From Phycisphaerae bacterium (GTDB lineage Bacteria > Planctomycetota > Phycisphaerae > UBA1845): a stretch of 6,125 nt of DNA. The stretch spans positions 1 through 6,125 of the forward strand of contig JANQGB010000100.1 in assembly GCA_028277545.1 (NCBI GenBank), given 5' to 3'. Of this stretch, positions 1-5,603 are shown in pieces; position 1 is the stretch's first letter; each line of letters opens with the position of its first letter. The translations under genes were made by a program, and so were the position numbers. The notes under the pieces were generated by a model. The model worked only from the letters and a program-made list of their open reading frames with translations, was not told where the DNA came from and ran no database searches.

Positions 1-124
1 CTGGCGGCGGGCCGAATGTGACGCTTGGGGGGTATCGCTCGGGCGTGAGGTCACTACAATCTGGCGATCTCCCGGTGGGCCGGCGTATGGCGCGGGTGAG
101 GTCGGTCGAGCTGTAGGATAACCG
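1..124 (+). other. Upstream leader or 3' tail of the preceding gene (possibly nuoE)
   Basis: No identifiable protein can be read here. All three forward frames are open from the window edge: one stops at 19-21, one at 114-116 and one at 119-121. The end of nuoE, the usual neighbour, could therefore lie in this stretch, but the residues are not conserved enough to tell. The frame stopping at 114-116 has the highest G/C at third codon positions, which mildly favours it. The AGGA at 115-118 followed by a 6-base spacer is a good ribosome binding site for nuoF at 125. No convincing promoter is seen. Confidence 0.4.
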
Positions 125-1423
125 ATGGCGGAATACGAGCCGGTATTGTTGCGCAACGTTGGCGTCGAGGGATCGACCGCGCTGAAGGTGTACGAGTCGC
201 GCGGTGGGTACCAGGCGCTGGCCAAGGCGTTGAAAATGATGCCGGCCGAAGTCGTGGAGGAGGTCAAGCGAGCGGATCTTCGCGGTCGGGGCGGGGCCGG
301 CTTCCCAGCGGGCGTAAAGTGGGGCTTCCTGCCACCGGACCGCAAGGTGACCTACCTGTGCGTGAACGCGGACGAATCCGAGCCGCCGACCTTCAGCAAC
401 CGGGTGTTGATGGAGAACGATCCGCACCAGGTGATTGAAGGGATCGTCATCTCGGCGTTTGCCACGCAGGCTCAGACGGCGTTCATCTACATGCGGGTCG
501 AGTTCCACGAGCAGTTTCACATCATGCAGAAGGCGCTCGATGAAGCCTACGCCAGCGGCTATCTGGGCAAGAACATCCAGGGCAGCGGGTACGACCTGGA
601 GTGCTATATTCACCGCGGCGCCGGGGCGTATGTCTGCGGCGAGGAGACCGGCCTGATCGAGTCGATCGAGGGCAAGCGCGGCTGGCCGCGAATCAAGCCG
701 CCGTTTCCCGCGGTTGAAGGCCTGTTTCACAAGCCGACGGTGGTCAACAACGTCGAGACGCTCTGCAACGTGCCGCATATTATCGAGCGGGGGGCCGACT
801 GGTTTAATGGCATCGGTCCGGAAGGCAGTCGCGGGCCCAAACTGTTCTGCGTCAGCGGCCCCGTCAATCGGCCGGGGTGTTACGAATGGGCCATGACCAT
901 CACCTGCCGGGAGTTGATCGAAGGCGACGGCTTCGGGCAGGGCATGACGAATGGCAAGCAGGTCAAGACGGTGTCGCCGGGCGGAATCAGCGTGGGCTTC
1001 CTGACGGCCGACGAGCTCGAAATGAAGATGGACTTCACCGACCCGGCCAACTATGGGCTGTTGGGCCTGGGTACGGCGGCGGCGGTGGTAGTCGATACCG
1101 GAACGCCGATTACGCAGGTGCTGGCCAACGTGGCGCGGTTCTATGCCCACGAGTCGTGCGGCCAGTGCACCCAGTGCCGCGAGGGCACCAGTTGGATGAG
1201 CAAGGTGGCGAACCGGATAGCCCGCGGCGCGGGGCGGATCAAGGATCTCGATCTGCTGGTTGAACTCACCAGCAACATGGGCATGATGCCGGGGCTGAGC
1301 ATCTGCGGTTTGTCCGACGGGGCGGCCTACCCCATACGGACAATCGTCACCAAGTTCCGTAAAGAGCTGGAAGAGGAAATCGGTCGGCGAACCGCCGACC
1401 AGCCGGCCAAGGCGACGGCTTAA
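125..1423 (+). CDS. nuoF: NADH-quinone oxidoreductase subunit F (NADH/FMN-binding, 51 kDa-type)
   Basis: This is the subunit that oxidises NADH and passes electrons through FMN to the N3 [4Fe-4S] cluster, in the cytoplasmic arm of complex I. It has 432 residues, the normal family length. The glycine-rich nucleotide/FMN loop GRGGAGFP is at residues 54-61, NADESEP at 81-87, and GAGAYVCGEETGLIESIEG at 165-183. An SLBB-like segment (GPKLFCVSGPVNRPGCYEW) starts at about 237. The N3 ligands are Cys345, Cys348, Cys351 (ESCGQCTQCREG) and Cys394 (SICGLSDGAAYP). The start ATG is preceded by AGGA with 6-base spacing. One departure is EPPTF where the usual motif is EPGTF (Pro88 for Gly). It lies 40 bp upstream of nuoG in the same operon. 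Identification is secure by motif order. Confidence 0.97.
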   Translation: MAEYEPVLLRNVGVEGSTALKVYESRGGYQALAKALKMMPAEVVEEVKRADLRGRGGAGFPAGVKWGFLPPDRKVTYLCVNADESEPPTFSNRVLMENDPHQVIEGIVISAFATQAQTAFIYMRVEFHEQFHIMQKALDEAYASGYLGKNIQGSGYDLECYIHRGAGAYVCGEETGLIESIEGKRGWPRIKPPFPAVEGLFHKPTVVNNVETLCNVPHIIERGADWFNGIGPEGSRGPKLFCVSGPVNRPGCYEWAMTITCRELIEGDGFGQGMTNGKQVKTVSPGGISVGFLTADELEMKMDFTDPANYGLLGLGTAAAVVVDTGTPITQVLANVARFYAHESCGQCTQCREGTSWMSKVANRIARGAGRIKDLDLLVELTSNMGMMPGLSICGLSDGAAYPIRTIVTKFRKELEEEIGRRTADQPAKATA

Positions 1424-1456
1424 CCGAGGTGAAACTCCGGCGGGATTCGCCCGTCG
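1382..1456 (+). other. Two hairpins spanning the nuoF end and the nuoF-nuoG gap
   Basis: A perfect 8-bp stem with a 3-base loop lies inside the last codons of nuoF (GGTCGGCG at 1382-1389 pairs with CGCCGACC at 1393-1400). A second stem of 7 bp with one G-U pair and a 5-base loop (CGGCGGG at 1438-1444 with CCCGTCG at 1450-1456) fills the gap, ending 7 bases before the nuoG start codon. Neither is followed by a T-run, so these are not classical terminators. They may affect mRNA stability or nuoG initiation. GC-rich DNA yields such stems by chance fairly often. Confidence 0.3.
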
Positions 1457-1463
1457 AGCTACC

Positions 1464-3089
1464 ATGGCCAGGATCACGATAGACGACAAACAGATCGAGT
1501 GTCGTGACGGCATCTCCGTCCTGCAGGCGGCCCTGGACGGCGGCTGGGACGTGCCGCATTACTGCTACCACCCGGGCCTGAGCGTGGTGGCGTCGTGCCG
1601 GCTGTGCCTGATGGAAATGCAGATGCCCGCGCCCAAGACGGGCGAAATGCAGTGGGTCAGCAAGCTGTTTCCGGCCTGTCAGACGCCGGTCCGCGACGGG
1701 ATGGTGGTGCGGTTCGCCTCGGAGGTGATCGAGAACGCCCGCTCGCATTGCATGGAGTACTTCCTGCTGGATCACCCGCTGGATTGCCCGGTGTGTGACC
1801 AGGCGGGCGAGTGCCAGCTTCAGGACTATAGCTACAAGTTCGGCACCGCCACCTCGCGGATGGTGGACGCCAAGCACGTCAACCCCAAGAAGGACATCGG
1901 CCCGCGCACCCTGCTTTATAGCGATCGCTGCGTGATGTGCGGCCGCTGCGTGCGGTTCACGCGCGAGATCTCCGGGACCTCGGAGCTGTGTGTGACGAAT
2001 CGAGGCAGCCGCAACGAGATAGACGTGTTCCCGGGGCAGCCGCTGGACAATCCGCTGCAGGGCAACGTGGTGGACATCTGCCCGGTGGGGGCGCTGCTGG
2101 ATAAGGACTTCCTGTTCAAGCAGCGGGTCTGGTTCCTGCAGTCCGCTCCGTCGGTCTGTCCGGGGTGCAGTACGGGCTGTGCGATTCGGGTAGATGCGAA
2201 TGACGACGTCGTCTGGCGTCTCAAGCCGCGATACAACCCGGGGGTCAACGACTGGTGGATGTGCGACGAGGGGCGGTTCGGCTGGAAGTACGTTCACGAC
2301 CCCGAGCGACTGACGGCCACCGGGATTCGCCGCGGGGCCGGTCTCGAGGTGGTGAAGTGGGAAGACGTTCCTGACATTGTCAGCTTCCGATTCGAGCAGC
2401 ATGTCGCAGCGCACGGCTCGGCGGGCGTGGCGGCGGTCTTGTCCCCGATGATGGCCTGCGAGGAGGCCTGGCTGCTGAGCAGTTTCCTGCAGCGAGTCGC
2501 GCCGGAGGTGACGCTGGTGCCGGGTCCTGTACCGACGGAGGGCGAAGATCAGACGTTCCCGGTCGGTGCCACCGGTCAGGACGTGAAGTTCAGGATTCGC
2601 AACGAGAAATGCCCCAACCGTCGTGGCATCGAACGGGTCATCGAGGGGTCCGGCTGCCAGACCTTGTCTTTTGACGAGTTTGTCGAGCAGCTCGAGGCCG
2701 GCAAGTTCTCGGCCGCCTGGGTGGTGGGTGGCTATCCCGATAAGAAGTGGGTCTCGAAGGAGTTCGCCAAGGCCGCGGCGAAGCTCGAATTGCTGGTGGT
2801 TCAGGATCTGTTCGACAACGCCCTGGTCGAGGCGGCTTCTATCGTGCTGCCGTCCTGTGCTTTCGTCGAGCGGGAAGGCTGTTTCATCAATGCCGACAAC
2901 AAGGTCCAGCCGTTCCGGCGGGCGATCGCTCCGCCAGACGGCTGCCGCCGCGACGGGCAGTACCTGTACGAGCTGGCCGGACAACAGGGTGTGTACAACG
3001 CTGCGCGGGTGCGGGAGTTGATGGCGGGGACGATGCTGGAGTTTGGTGCGGTTGTGGACGCGCCGGCGTTGCCGGTTCACCAGCACTGA
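1464..3089 (+). CDS. nuoG: NADH-quinone oxidoreductase subunit G (Fe-S, compact form)
   Basis: This is the Fe-S electron-wire subunit of the complex I peripheral arm, carrying electrons from NuoE/F towards NuoI/B. It has 541 residues. Ligands appear in order: [2Fe-2S] N1b at Cys34, Cys45, Cys48 and Cys72; the His-Cys3 [4Fe-4S] N5 at His104, Cys108, Cys111 and Cys117; [4Fe-4S] N4 at Cys156, Cys159, Cys162 and Cys206; and an N7-type set at Cys232, Cys235, Cys239 and Cys267. The C-terminal half is a reduced molybdopterin-oxidoreductase-like domain. It keeps the late segment near 455-481 (AASIVLPSCAFVEREG, then FINADNKVQ) but is far shorter than the 908-residue E. coli protein. No other in-frame start lies nearby upstream. 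The ribosome binding site is weak (GAG at about 1456-1458) and sits at the foot of a hairpin, so translation may be coupled to nuoF. A compact NuoG of this sort is, from memory, usual in planctomycetes. Confidence 0.95.
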   Translation: MARITIDDKQIECRDGISVLQAALDGGWDVPHYCYHPGLSVVASCRLCLMEMQMPAPKTGEMQWVSKLFPACQTPVRDGMVVRFASEVIENARSHCMEYFLLDHPLDCPVCDQAGECQLQDYSYKFGTATSRMVDAKHVNPKKDIGPRTLLYSDRCVMCGRCVRFTREISGTSELCVTNRGSRNEIDVFPGQPLDNPLQGNVVDICPVGALLDKDFLFKQRVWFLQSAPSVCPGCSTGCAIRVDANDDVVWRLKPRYNPGVNDWWMCDEGRFGWKYVHDPERLTATGIRRGAGLEVVKWEDVPDIVSFRFEQHVAAHGSAGVAAVLSPMMACEEAWLLSSFLQRVAPEVTLVPGPVPTEGEDQTFPVGATGQDVKFRIRNEKCPNRRGIERVIEGSGCQTLSFDEFVEQLEAGKFSAAWVVGGYPDKKWVSKEFAKAAAKLELLVVQDLFDNALVEAASIVLPSCAFVEREGCFINADNKVQPFRRAIAPPDGCRRDGQYLYELAGQQGVYNAARVRELMAGTMLEFGAVVDAPALPVHQH

Positions 3090-3100
3090 CGTTGGACGCT

Positions 3101-3154
3101 CGAATTGAGAATTGAGAATTGAGAATTGAGAAGCGTGGAATTGAGAATTGAGAA
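3101..3154 (+). repeat. Left heptamer array, AATTGAG x4 + x2
   Basis: Four tandem AATTGAG units run from 3103 to 3130, followed by the interruption AAGCGTGG (3131-3138), then two more units at 3139-3152 and a closing AA. The array begins 12 bases after the nuoG stop codon. Both sub-arrays end in AAGC, which suggests a partial duplication of the array. It is AT-rich against its surroundings and is the inverted partner of the array at 3631-3656. Confidence 0.9.
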
Positions 3155-3201
3155 GCTCGCTTGCGGTGCCGTATCGGCGGGCGAAATATCTTGGGACAGG
3201 G

Positions 3202-3224
3202 GCACTTACTAGCTCAGTAAGTGC
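3202..3224 (+). repeat. Perfect 9-bp hairpin next to a GGGACAGG motif
   Basis: GCACTTACT (3202-3210) and AGTAAGTGC (3216-3224) are exact reverse complements around a 5-base loop, AGCTC. GGGACAGG (3193-3200) lies immediately before the stem. Short GGGACAG-type motifs beside a hairpin resemble REP-like palindromes associated with IS200-like (RAYT) transposases. That comparison is from memory and not confirmed. There is no T-run, so a terminator is unlikely. The stem sits 6 bases before the ribosome binding site of the four-helix-bundle gene and might influence its translation. Confidence 0.6.
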
Positions 3225-3230
3225 GACAAC

Positions 3231-3235
3231 GGGAG
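3231..3235 (+). promoter_or_regulatory. Ribosome binding site deciding the four-helix-bundle gene start
   Basis: GGGAG lies 5 bases before the GTG at 3241. This favours GTG 3241 over the TTG at 3148, which would begin inside the heptamer repeats and read through the 3202-3224 hairpin. Confidence 0.6.
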
Positions 3236-3240
3236 CTGGC

Positions 3241-3600
3241 GTGGAGAGGCCTCCTTATGAGATCGGTGAGCGTACTGCTGTCTTTGCCGATCGTTGCATT
3301 AAGGCGGCGTTGGCTATGCCGAACAACGGGGTCGCCTGGGAACTGCAAAGGCAATTCGTCCGCTCCAGCGGTAGCGTGGGCGCTAATCTGGCTGAAGCCA
3401 AGGGGATCCTCACTAAACCCGAGTTCAACCACAAAGTGAGCATTTCGCTACGGGAGGCGCACGAAACACTGTTCTGGCTGCGACGAATCTCAAATGCGGA
3501 ACTGTTGTCACCAAGTAGCCTGGCAGCACTGATAGACGAGGCGAACGAGATTGTGAGTATACTAACGGCTATCCTCAAGCGTGCACGAGGTAATGGGTAA
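3241..3600 (+). CDS. Four-helix-bundle protein, 23S rRNA intervening-sequence family
   Basis: It has 119 residues from GTG 3241, the usual family size (about 115-130). The family signature is clear: YEIGERTAVFADRCIKAA in helix 1 (6-23), QRQFVRSSGSVGANLAEA in helix 2 (36-53), FNHKVSISLREAHETLFWLR in helix 3 (62-81), and a last helix over about 91-115. Relatives are encoded in intervening sequences of bacterial 23S rRNA genes, and the fold is shared with the Avd accessory protein of diversity-generating retroelements. The molecular function is not known; nucleic-acid binding is the usual suggestion. No catalytic residues or signal peptide are seen. It is not a complex I subunit and sits inside the repeat-bounded unit between nuoG and nuoH. 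A 31-residue upstream extension to TTG 3148 is open but has no family similarity, so I leave it out. Confidence 0.88.
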   Translation: MERPPYEIGERTAVFADRCIKAALAMPNNGVAWELQRQFVRSSGSVGANLAEAKGILTKPEFNHKVSISLREAHETLFWLRRISNAELLSPSSLAALIDEANEIVSILTAILKRARGNG

Positions 3601-3630
3601 CACCGGAAGCGCGATGATGTTGTTGAGGTC

Positions 3631-3656
3631 CTTCTCTATTCTCAATTCTCAATTCG
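3631..3656 (-). repeat. Right heptamer array, inverted copy of the left one
   Basis: CTT is followed by CTCTATT, CTCAATT, CTCAATT and CG. Read on the minus strand this is CG, two perfect AATTGAG units, one unit with a single change (AATAGAG), and AAG. It matches the left array from 3101 for 19 bases without a mismatch, and for 24 of 25 overall. It is shorter than the left array (three units against six), which fits repeat slippage. Confidence 0.88.
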
Positions 3657-3693
3657 CTGCTCTGGCTGGGCGGGGGGTGTGCGCCGAGGCGAA

Positions 3694-3698
3694 GGGGG
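3694..3698 (+). promoter_or_regulatory. Ribosome binding site deciding the nuoH start
   Basis: A GGGGG run preceded by GAA is followed by 6 bases and then GTG 3705. The in-frame TTG at 3699 directly abuts the run and leaves no spacer, so GTG 3705 is the better start. Confidence 0.55.
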
Positions 3699-3704
3699 TT
3701 GCGC

Positions 3705-4970
3705 GTGGTTGACTTCCTCGCTGCCAACCAGTTGGCCTTTTCGGCTTTGCTGATGCTGGTCCTGATCGGGGCCATTATGGGCGGGGTGGCTTACTCTACC
3801 TTGCTGGAGCGGAAGGTTTCGGCCTGGGTCCAGGATCGCAAGGGTCCTAACCGTGTGGGTTTCTTCGGACTGTTCCGTAACTTCCACTTCTGGGGTCTGG
3901 GTCAGCCGATGGCCGACGGACTCAAGTTTCTGCTGAAGGAGGACCCCATACCCGACCGGGTGGATCGACCCCTGTACGTTCTGGCTCCCGCCCTGGTGTT
4001 CATCGTGGCTTTGGTCGGCTTTGCGGTGATTCCGTGGGGCGGCGTGGTGGACCTCAACGGCGACGGGGTGGCCGATGTTCACTGCCAGGTGGCCAATCCG
4101 GACGTCGGGCTGCTGTACATGCTGGGCGTCGGGGCGCTGGGCGTTTACGGGATTGTCCTCGGCAGTTGGGCGAGCAACAACAAGTACTCCTTCTTCGCGG
4201 GAATCCGGGGTGCCGCCCAGATGCTCAGCTACGAGGTGCCGCTGGGCCTTGCGATTTTGGTGGTGGTGTTGACCAGCGGGCAACTGCGGCTCGAGGAGAT
4301 CGTGCTGGCCCAGATCGGCCCGGGCAACTGCTGGAACGTGCTGACGCACCCGCTGGCGTTCGTGCTGTTGTTAATCACTCAGTTTGCCGAAACCAACCGC
4401 ACGCCGTTCGACCTGGTCGAGTGCGAGCAGGAACTGGTTGGCGGCTTTCATACAGAATACGGCTCGATGAAGTTCGCCCTATTCTTCCTGGCGGAGTACA
4501 CGCACCTGATCGTCAACAGCGCATTCATCGTGGTGCTGTTCCTGGGTGGGTGGCACATCCCGTTCATCCCGGGGTTGCAGCCGGAGCACACTTCGATATG
4601 GGCCATGCTTTTCAAGATGGCGGTCATGGGCGGCAAGATCGCGAGCCTGGTTTTCTTCTATATGTGGGTACGCTGGACCATTCCGCGGTTTCGGTTCGAC
4701 CAGTTGATGCAGATGGCCTGGCGTAGGCTGGTGCCGCTGTCGCTGGGCGTGGCTTTGCTGGCGGTAGTGATGGTCTACTGGGGCGTACCCGGCATGTCGG
4801 TCTGGGGCAAGGTCACCTGGGGCCTGCTGGGCAACGCGCTGATTGTCGTGCTGGCTGTCGCGGTGGCGGCGCTGACCCGAGGCAAGGTCACCGGGCGGCA
4901 GGCGAACCTGGGATCCATCCCGCTGACCGCGCCGGCTAAGCCAAGGCCGCGGGTGGCGAGAGGGGGATAG
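3705..4970 (+). CDS. nuoH: NADH-quinone oxidoreductase subunit H (ND1-type membrane subunit)
   Basis: This integral membrane subunit forms the quinone cavity where the peripheral arm meets the membrane arm. It has 421 residues from GTG 3705; E. coli NuoH has 325. Conserved segments are ERKVSAWVQDRKGPNRVG (35-52), QPMADGLKFLLKED (67-80), WASNNKYSFFAGIRGAAQML (155-174), AETNRTPFDLVECEQELVGG (228-247) with HTEYGSMKFALFFLAEY (249-265), and PRFRFDQLMQMAWRRLVPLS (327-346). Hydrophobic helices lie near 10-30, 91-111, 135-154, 177-191, 212-227, 262-282, 298-319, 341-360 and 372-390. The last appears to be an extra ninth helix, followed by a basic tail rich in Arg, Lys and Pro. The loop after helix 2 contains an EF-hand-like D-x-N-x-D-G-x-x-D (116-124). 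It follows the inserted element by 48 bp and precedes nuoI by 12 bp. Confidence 0.96.
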   Translation: MVDFLAANQLAFSALLMLVLIGAIMGGVAYSTLLERKVSAWVQDRKGPNRVGFFGLFRNFHFWGLGQPMADGLKFLLKEDPIPDRVDRPLYVLAPALVFIVALVGFAVIPWGGVVDLNGDGVADVHCQVANPDVGLLYMLGVGALGVYGIVLGSWASNNKYSFFAGIRGAAQMLSYEVPLGLAILVVVLTSGQLRLEEIVLAQIGPGNCWNVLTHPLAFVLLLITQFAETNRTPFDLVECEQELVGGFHTEYGSMKFALFFLAEYTHLIVNSAFIVVLFLGGWHIPFIPGLQPEHTSIWAMLFKMAVMGGKIASLVFFYMWVRWTIPRFRFDQLMQMAWRRLVPLSLGVALLAVVMVYWGVPGMSVWGKVTWGLLGNALIVVLAVAVAALTRGKVTGRQANLGSIPLTAPAKPRPRVARGG

Positions 4971-4982
4971 ACGGTTGACGTC

Positions 4983-5603
4983 ATGATTACCGACGACGAC
5001 ATCATTATCGTGGACGAGATGCGGCGGGATCTCTCCGTGGCGGAGCGGTTCTGGCTGCCGGAGATTGCCCGCGGGCTGAGCGTGACCATCCGGCACATGT
5101 TCAGCCGGAAGATGACCATCGAGTATCCCGAAGTCGTCCGCCAGCCGCGGCTGGAGGAGGATCTGACCGACCCTCACAGCCAGATCAACGCCTCGCGTTA
5201 CCGGGGAGTTCATCGGCTCAATCGCGATCCGGATGGTCGGGTGGCGTGTGTGGCCTGCTTCATGTGTTCGACGGCCTGTCCGGCGCACTGCATTCATATC
5301 GAGGGTGCGGAGTCGCCCTGGGACGATCGGGAGAAGTACCCCGCCAAGTTCGACATCGACGAGCTGCGCTGCATCTACTGTGGCATGTGCGAAGAGGCCT
5401 GCCCGGTGGATGCGATCGAGCTTACTCACGAGTATGATGTCGTGGGTCGCAGCCGCTCGGGCATGATCTTCGACAAGGAGAAGCTGCTGGAGGTGTACGA
5501 CAGCACCTGCCACATCAAGCCTCGAAAGAACCCCAAGGTGACGGGTTATCCCGGGACAGGCGTACCACAGCAGCCCCCCACGGGCTCGGGAGGCCAACGG
5601 TGA
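4983..5603 (+). CDS. nuoI: NADH-quinone oxidoreductase subunit I (2x[4Fe-4S] ferredoxin-like)
   Basis: This subunit holds clusters N6a and N6b, which relay electrons from NuoG to NuoB. It has 206 residues. The two cluster motifs are CVACFMCSTACP (Cys89, 92, 95, 99) and CIYCGMCEEACP (Cys130, 133, 136, 140), each C-x2-C-x2-C-x3-C-P. The N-terminal segment WLPEIARGLSVTIRHMF (24-40) is the usual amphipathic membrane-contact helix, followed by TIEYPE (45-50). The C-terminal tail is Pro/Gly-rich and variable. No well-placed ribosome binding site precedes ATG 4983; the nearest purine run ends the nuoH gene 16 bases away, so coupling to nuoH termination is likely. An in-frame ATG at 5019 is an alternative that would drop 12 acidic residues. 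Confidence 0.96.
   Translation: MITDDDIIIVDEMRRDLSVAERFWLPEIARGLSVTIRHMFSRKMTIEYPEVVRQPRLEEDLTDPHSQINASRYRGVHRLNRDPDGRVACVACFMCSTACPAHCIHIEGAESPWDDREKYPAKFDIDELRCIYCGMCEEACPVDAIELTHEYDVVGRSRSGMIFDKEKLLEVYDSTCHIKPRKNPKVTGYPGTGVPQQPPTGSGGQR
5588..5593 (+). promoter_or_regulatory. Ribosome binding site for nuoJ inside the nuoI end
   Basis: GGGAGG is followed by a 6-base spacer and GTG 5600, which overlaps the nuoI stop codon as GTGA. This supports the long N-terminal form of nuoJ and tight translational coupling to nuoI. Confidence 0.75.

Larger units (their letters stand above)
3101..3656 (+). mobile_element. Putative IVS-like insertion element carrying a four-helix-bundle gene
   Basis: A unit of about 556 bp lies between nuoG and nuoH. 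It is bounded by arrays of the same heptamer in opposite orientation: AATTGAG on the left and its complement CTCAATT on the right. Both ends start with an outer CG, and the inside holds one gene. Taking the unit out leaves 59 bp between nuoG and nuoH, close to the 40-bp nuoF-nuoG gap. The internal gene has 197 G/C of 360 bases by hand count (about 55%), lower than the flanking nuo lines I sampled (about 62-75%). CGCT occurs at both edges (3097-3100 and 3655-3658) and could be a target duplication, though four bases is weak evidence. No transposase or reverse transcriptase is inside, so any movement would need help in trans. Calling it mobile is inference. Confidence 0.5.

Noticed and set aside
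55..60. TACAAT, a possible -10 box upstream of nuoF
   Set aside because: No -35 box is found at a suitable distance (the position 17 bp upstream reads GTATCG), and the region may be coding for the upstream gene.
45..103. GTGAGGTC repeated at 45-52 and 96-103
   Set aside because: Two 8-base copies with no symmetry or regular spacing are compatible with chance in GC-rich DNA.
1347..3086. Long minus-strand open frame of 579 codons opposite nuoG
   Set aside because: It mirrors nuoG in GC-rich DNA. Its translation is rich in Arg, His, Pro and Gln with no recognisable domain, while the plus strand encodes a clear NuoG with all cluster ligands.
3102..3152. The AATTGAG array as a CRISPR-like repeat
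   Set aside because: The units are 7 bp with no spacers and no cas genes are present; it is a simple tandem repeat.
3161..3189. TTGCGG and AAATAT at 17-bp spacing, a possible promoter for the four-helix-bundle gene
   Set aside because: Each box matches the consensus at only three of six bases, too weak to call.
3148..3240. TTG start giving a 150-residue four-helix-bundle protein
   Set aside because: The start lies in the heptamer repeats with no ribosome binding site, and the added 31 residues have no family similarity. GTG 3241 has GGGAG at 5 bases.
3558..3563. TATACT near the end of the four-helix-bundle gene, a possible promoter towards nuoH
   Set aside because: It is a good -10 match, but there is no -35 box and no correctly spaced extended -10 TG, and it lies within coding sequence.
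3668..3698. G-rich stretch before nuoH as a G-quadruplex
   Set aside because: The G-runs are unevenly spaced and one serves as the ribosome binding site, so evidence for a quadruplex is thin.
4479..5597. Minus-strand open frame of 372 codons opposite nuoH and nuoI
   Set aside because: It spans two genuine genes and has low-complexity Arg/His-rich sequence with no motif, so it is a shadow of high third-position GC.
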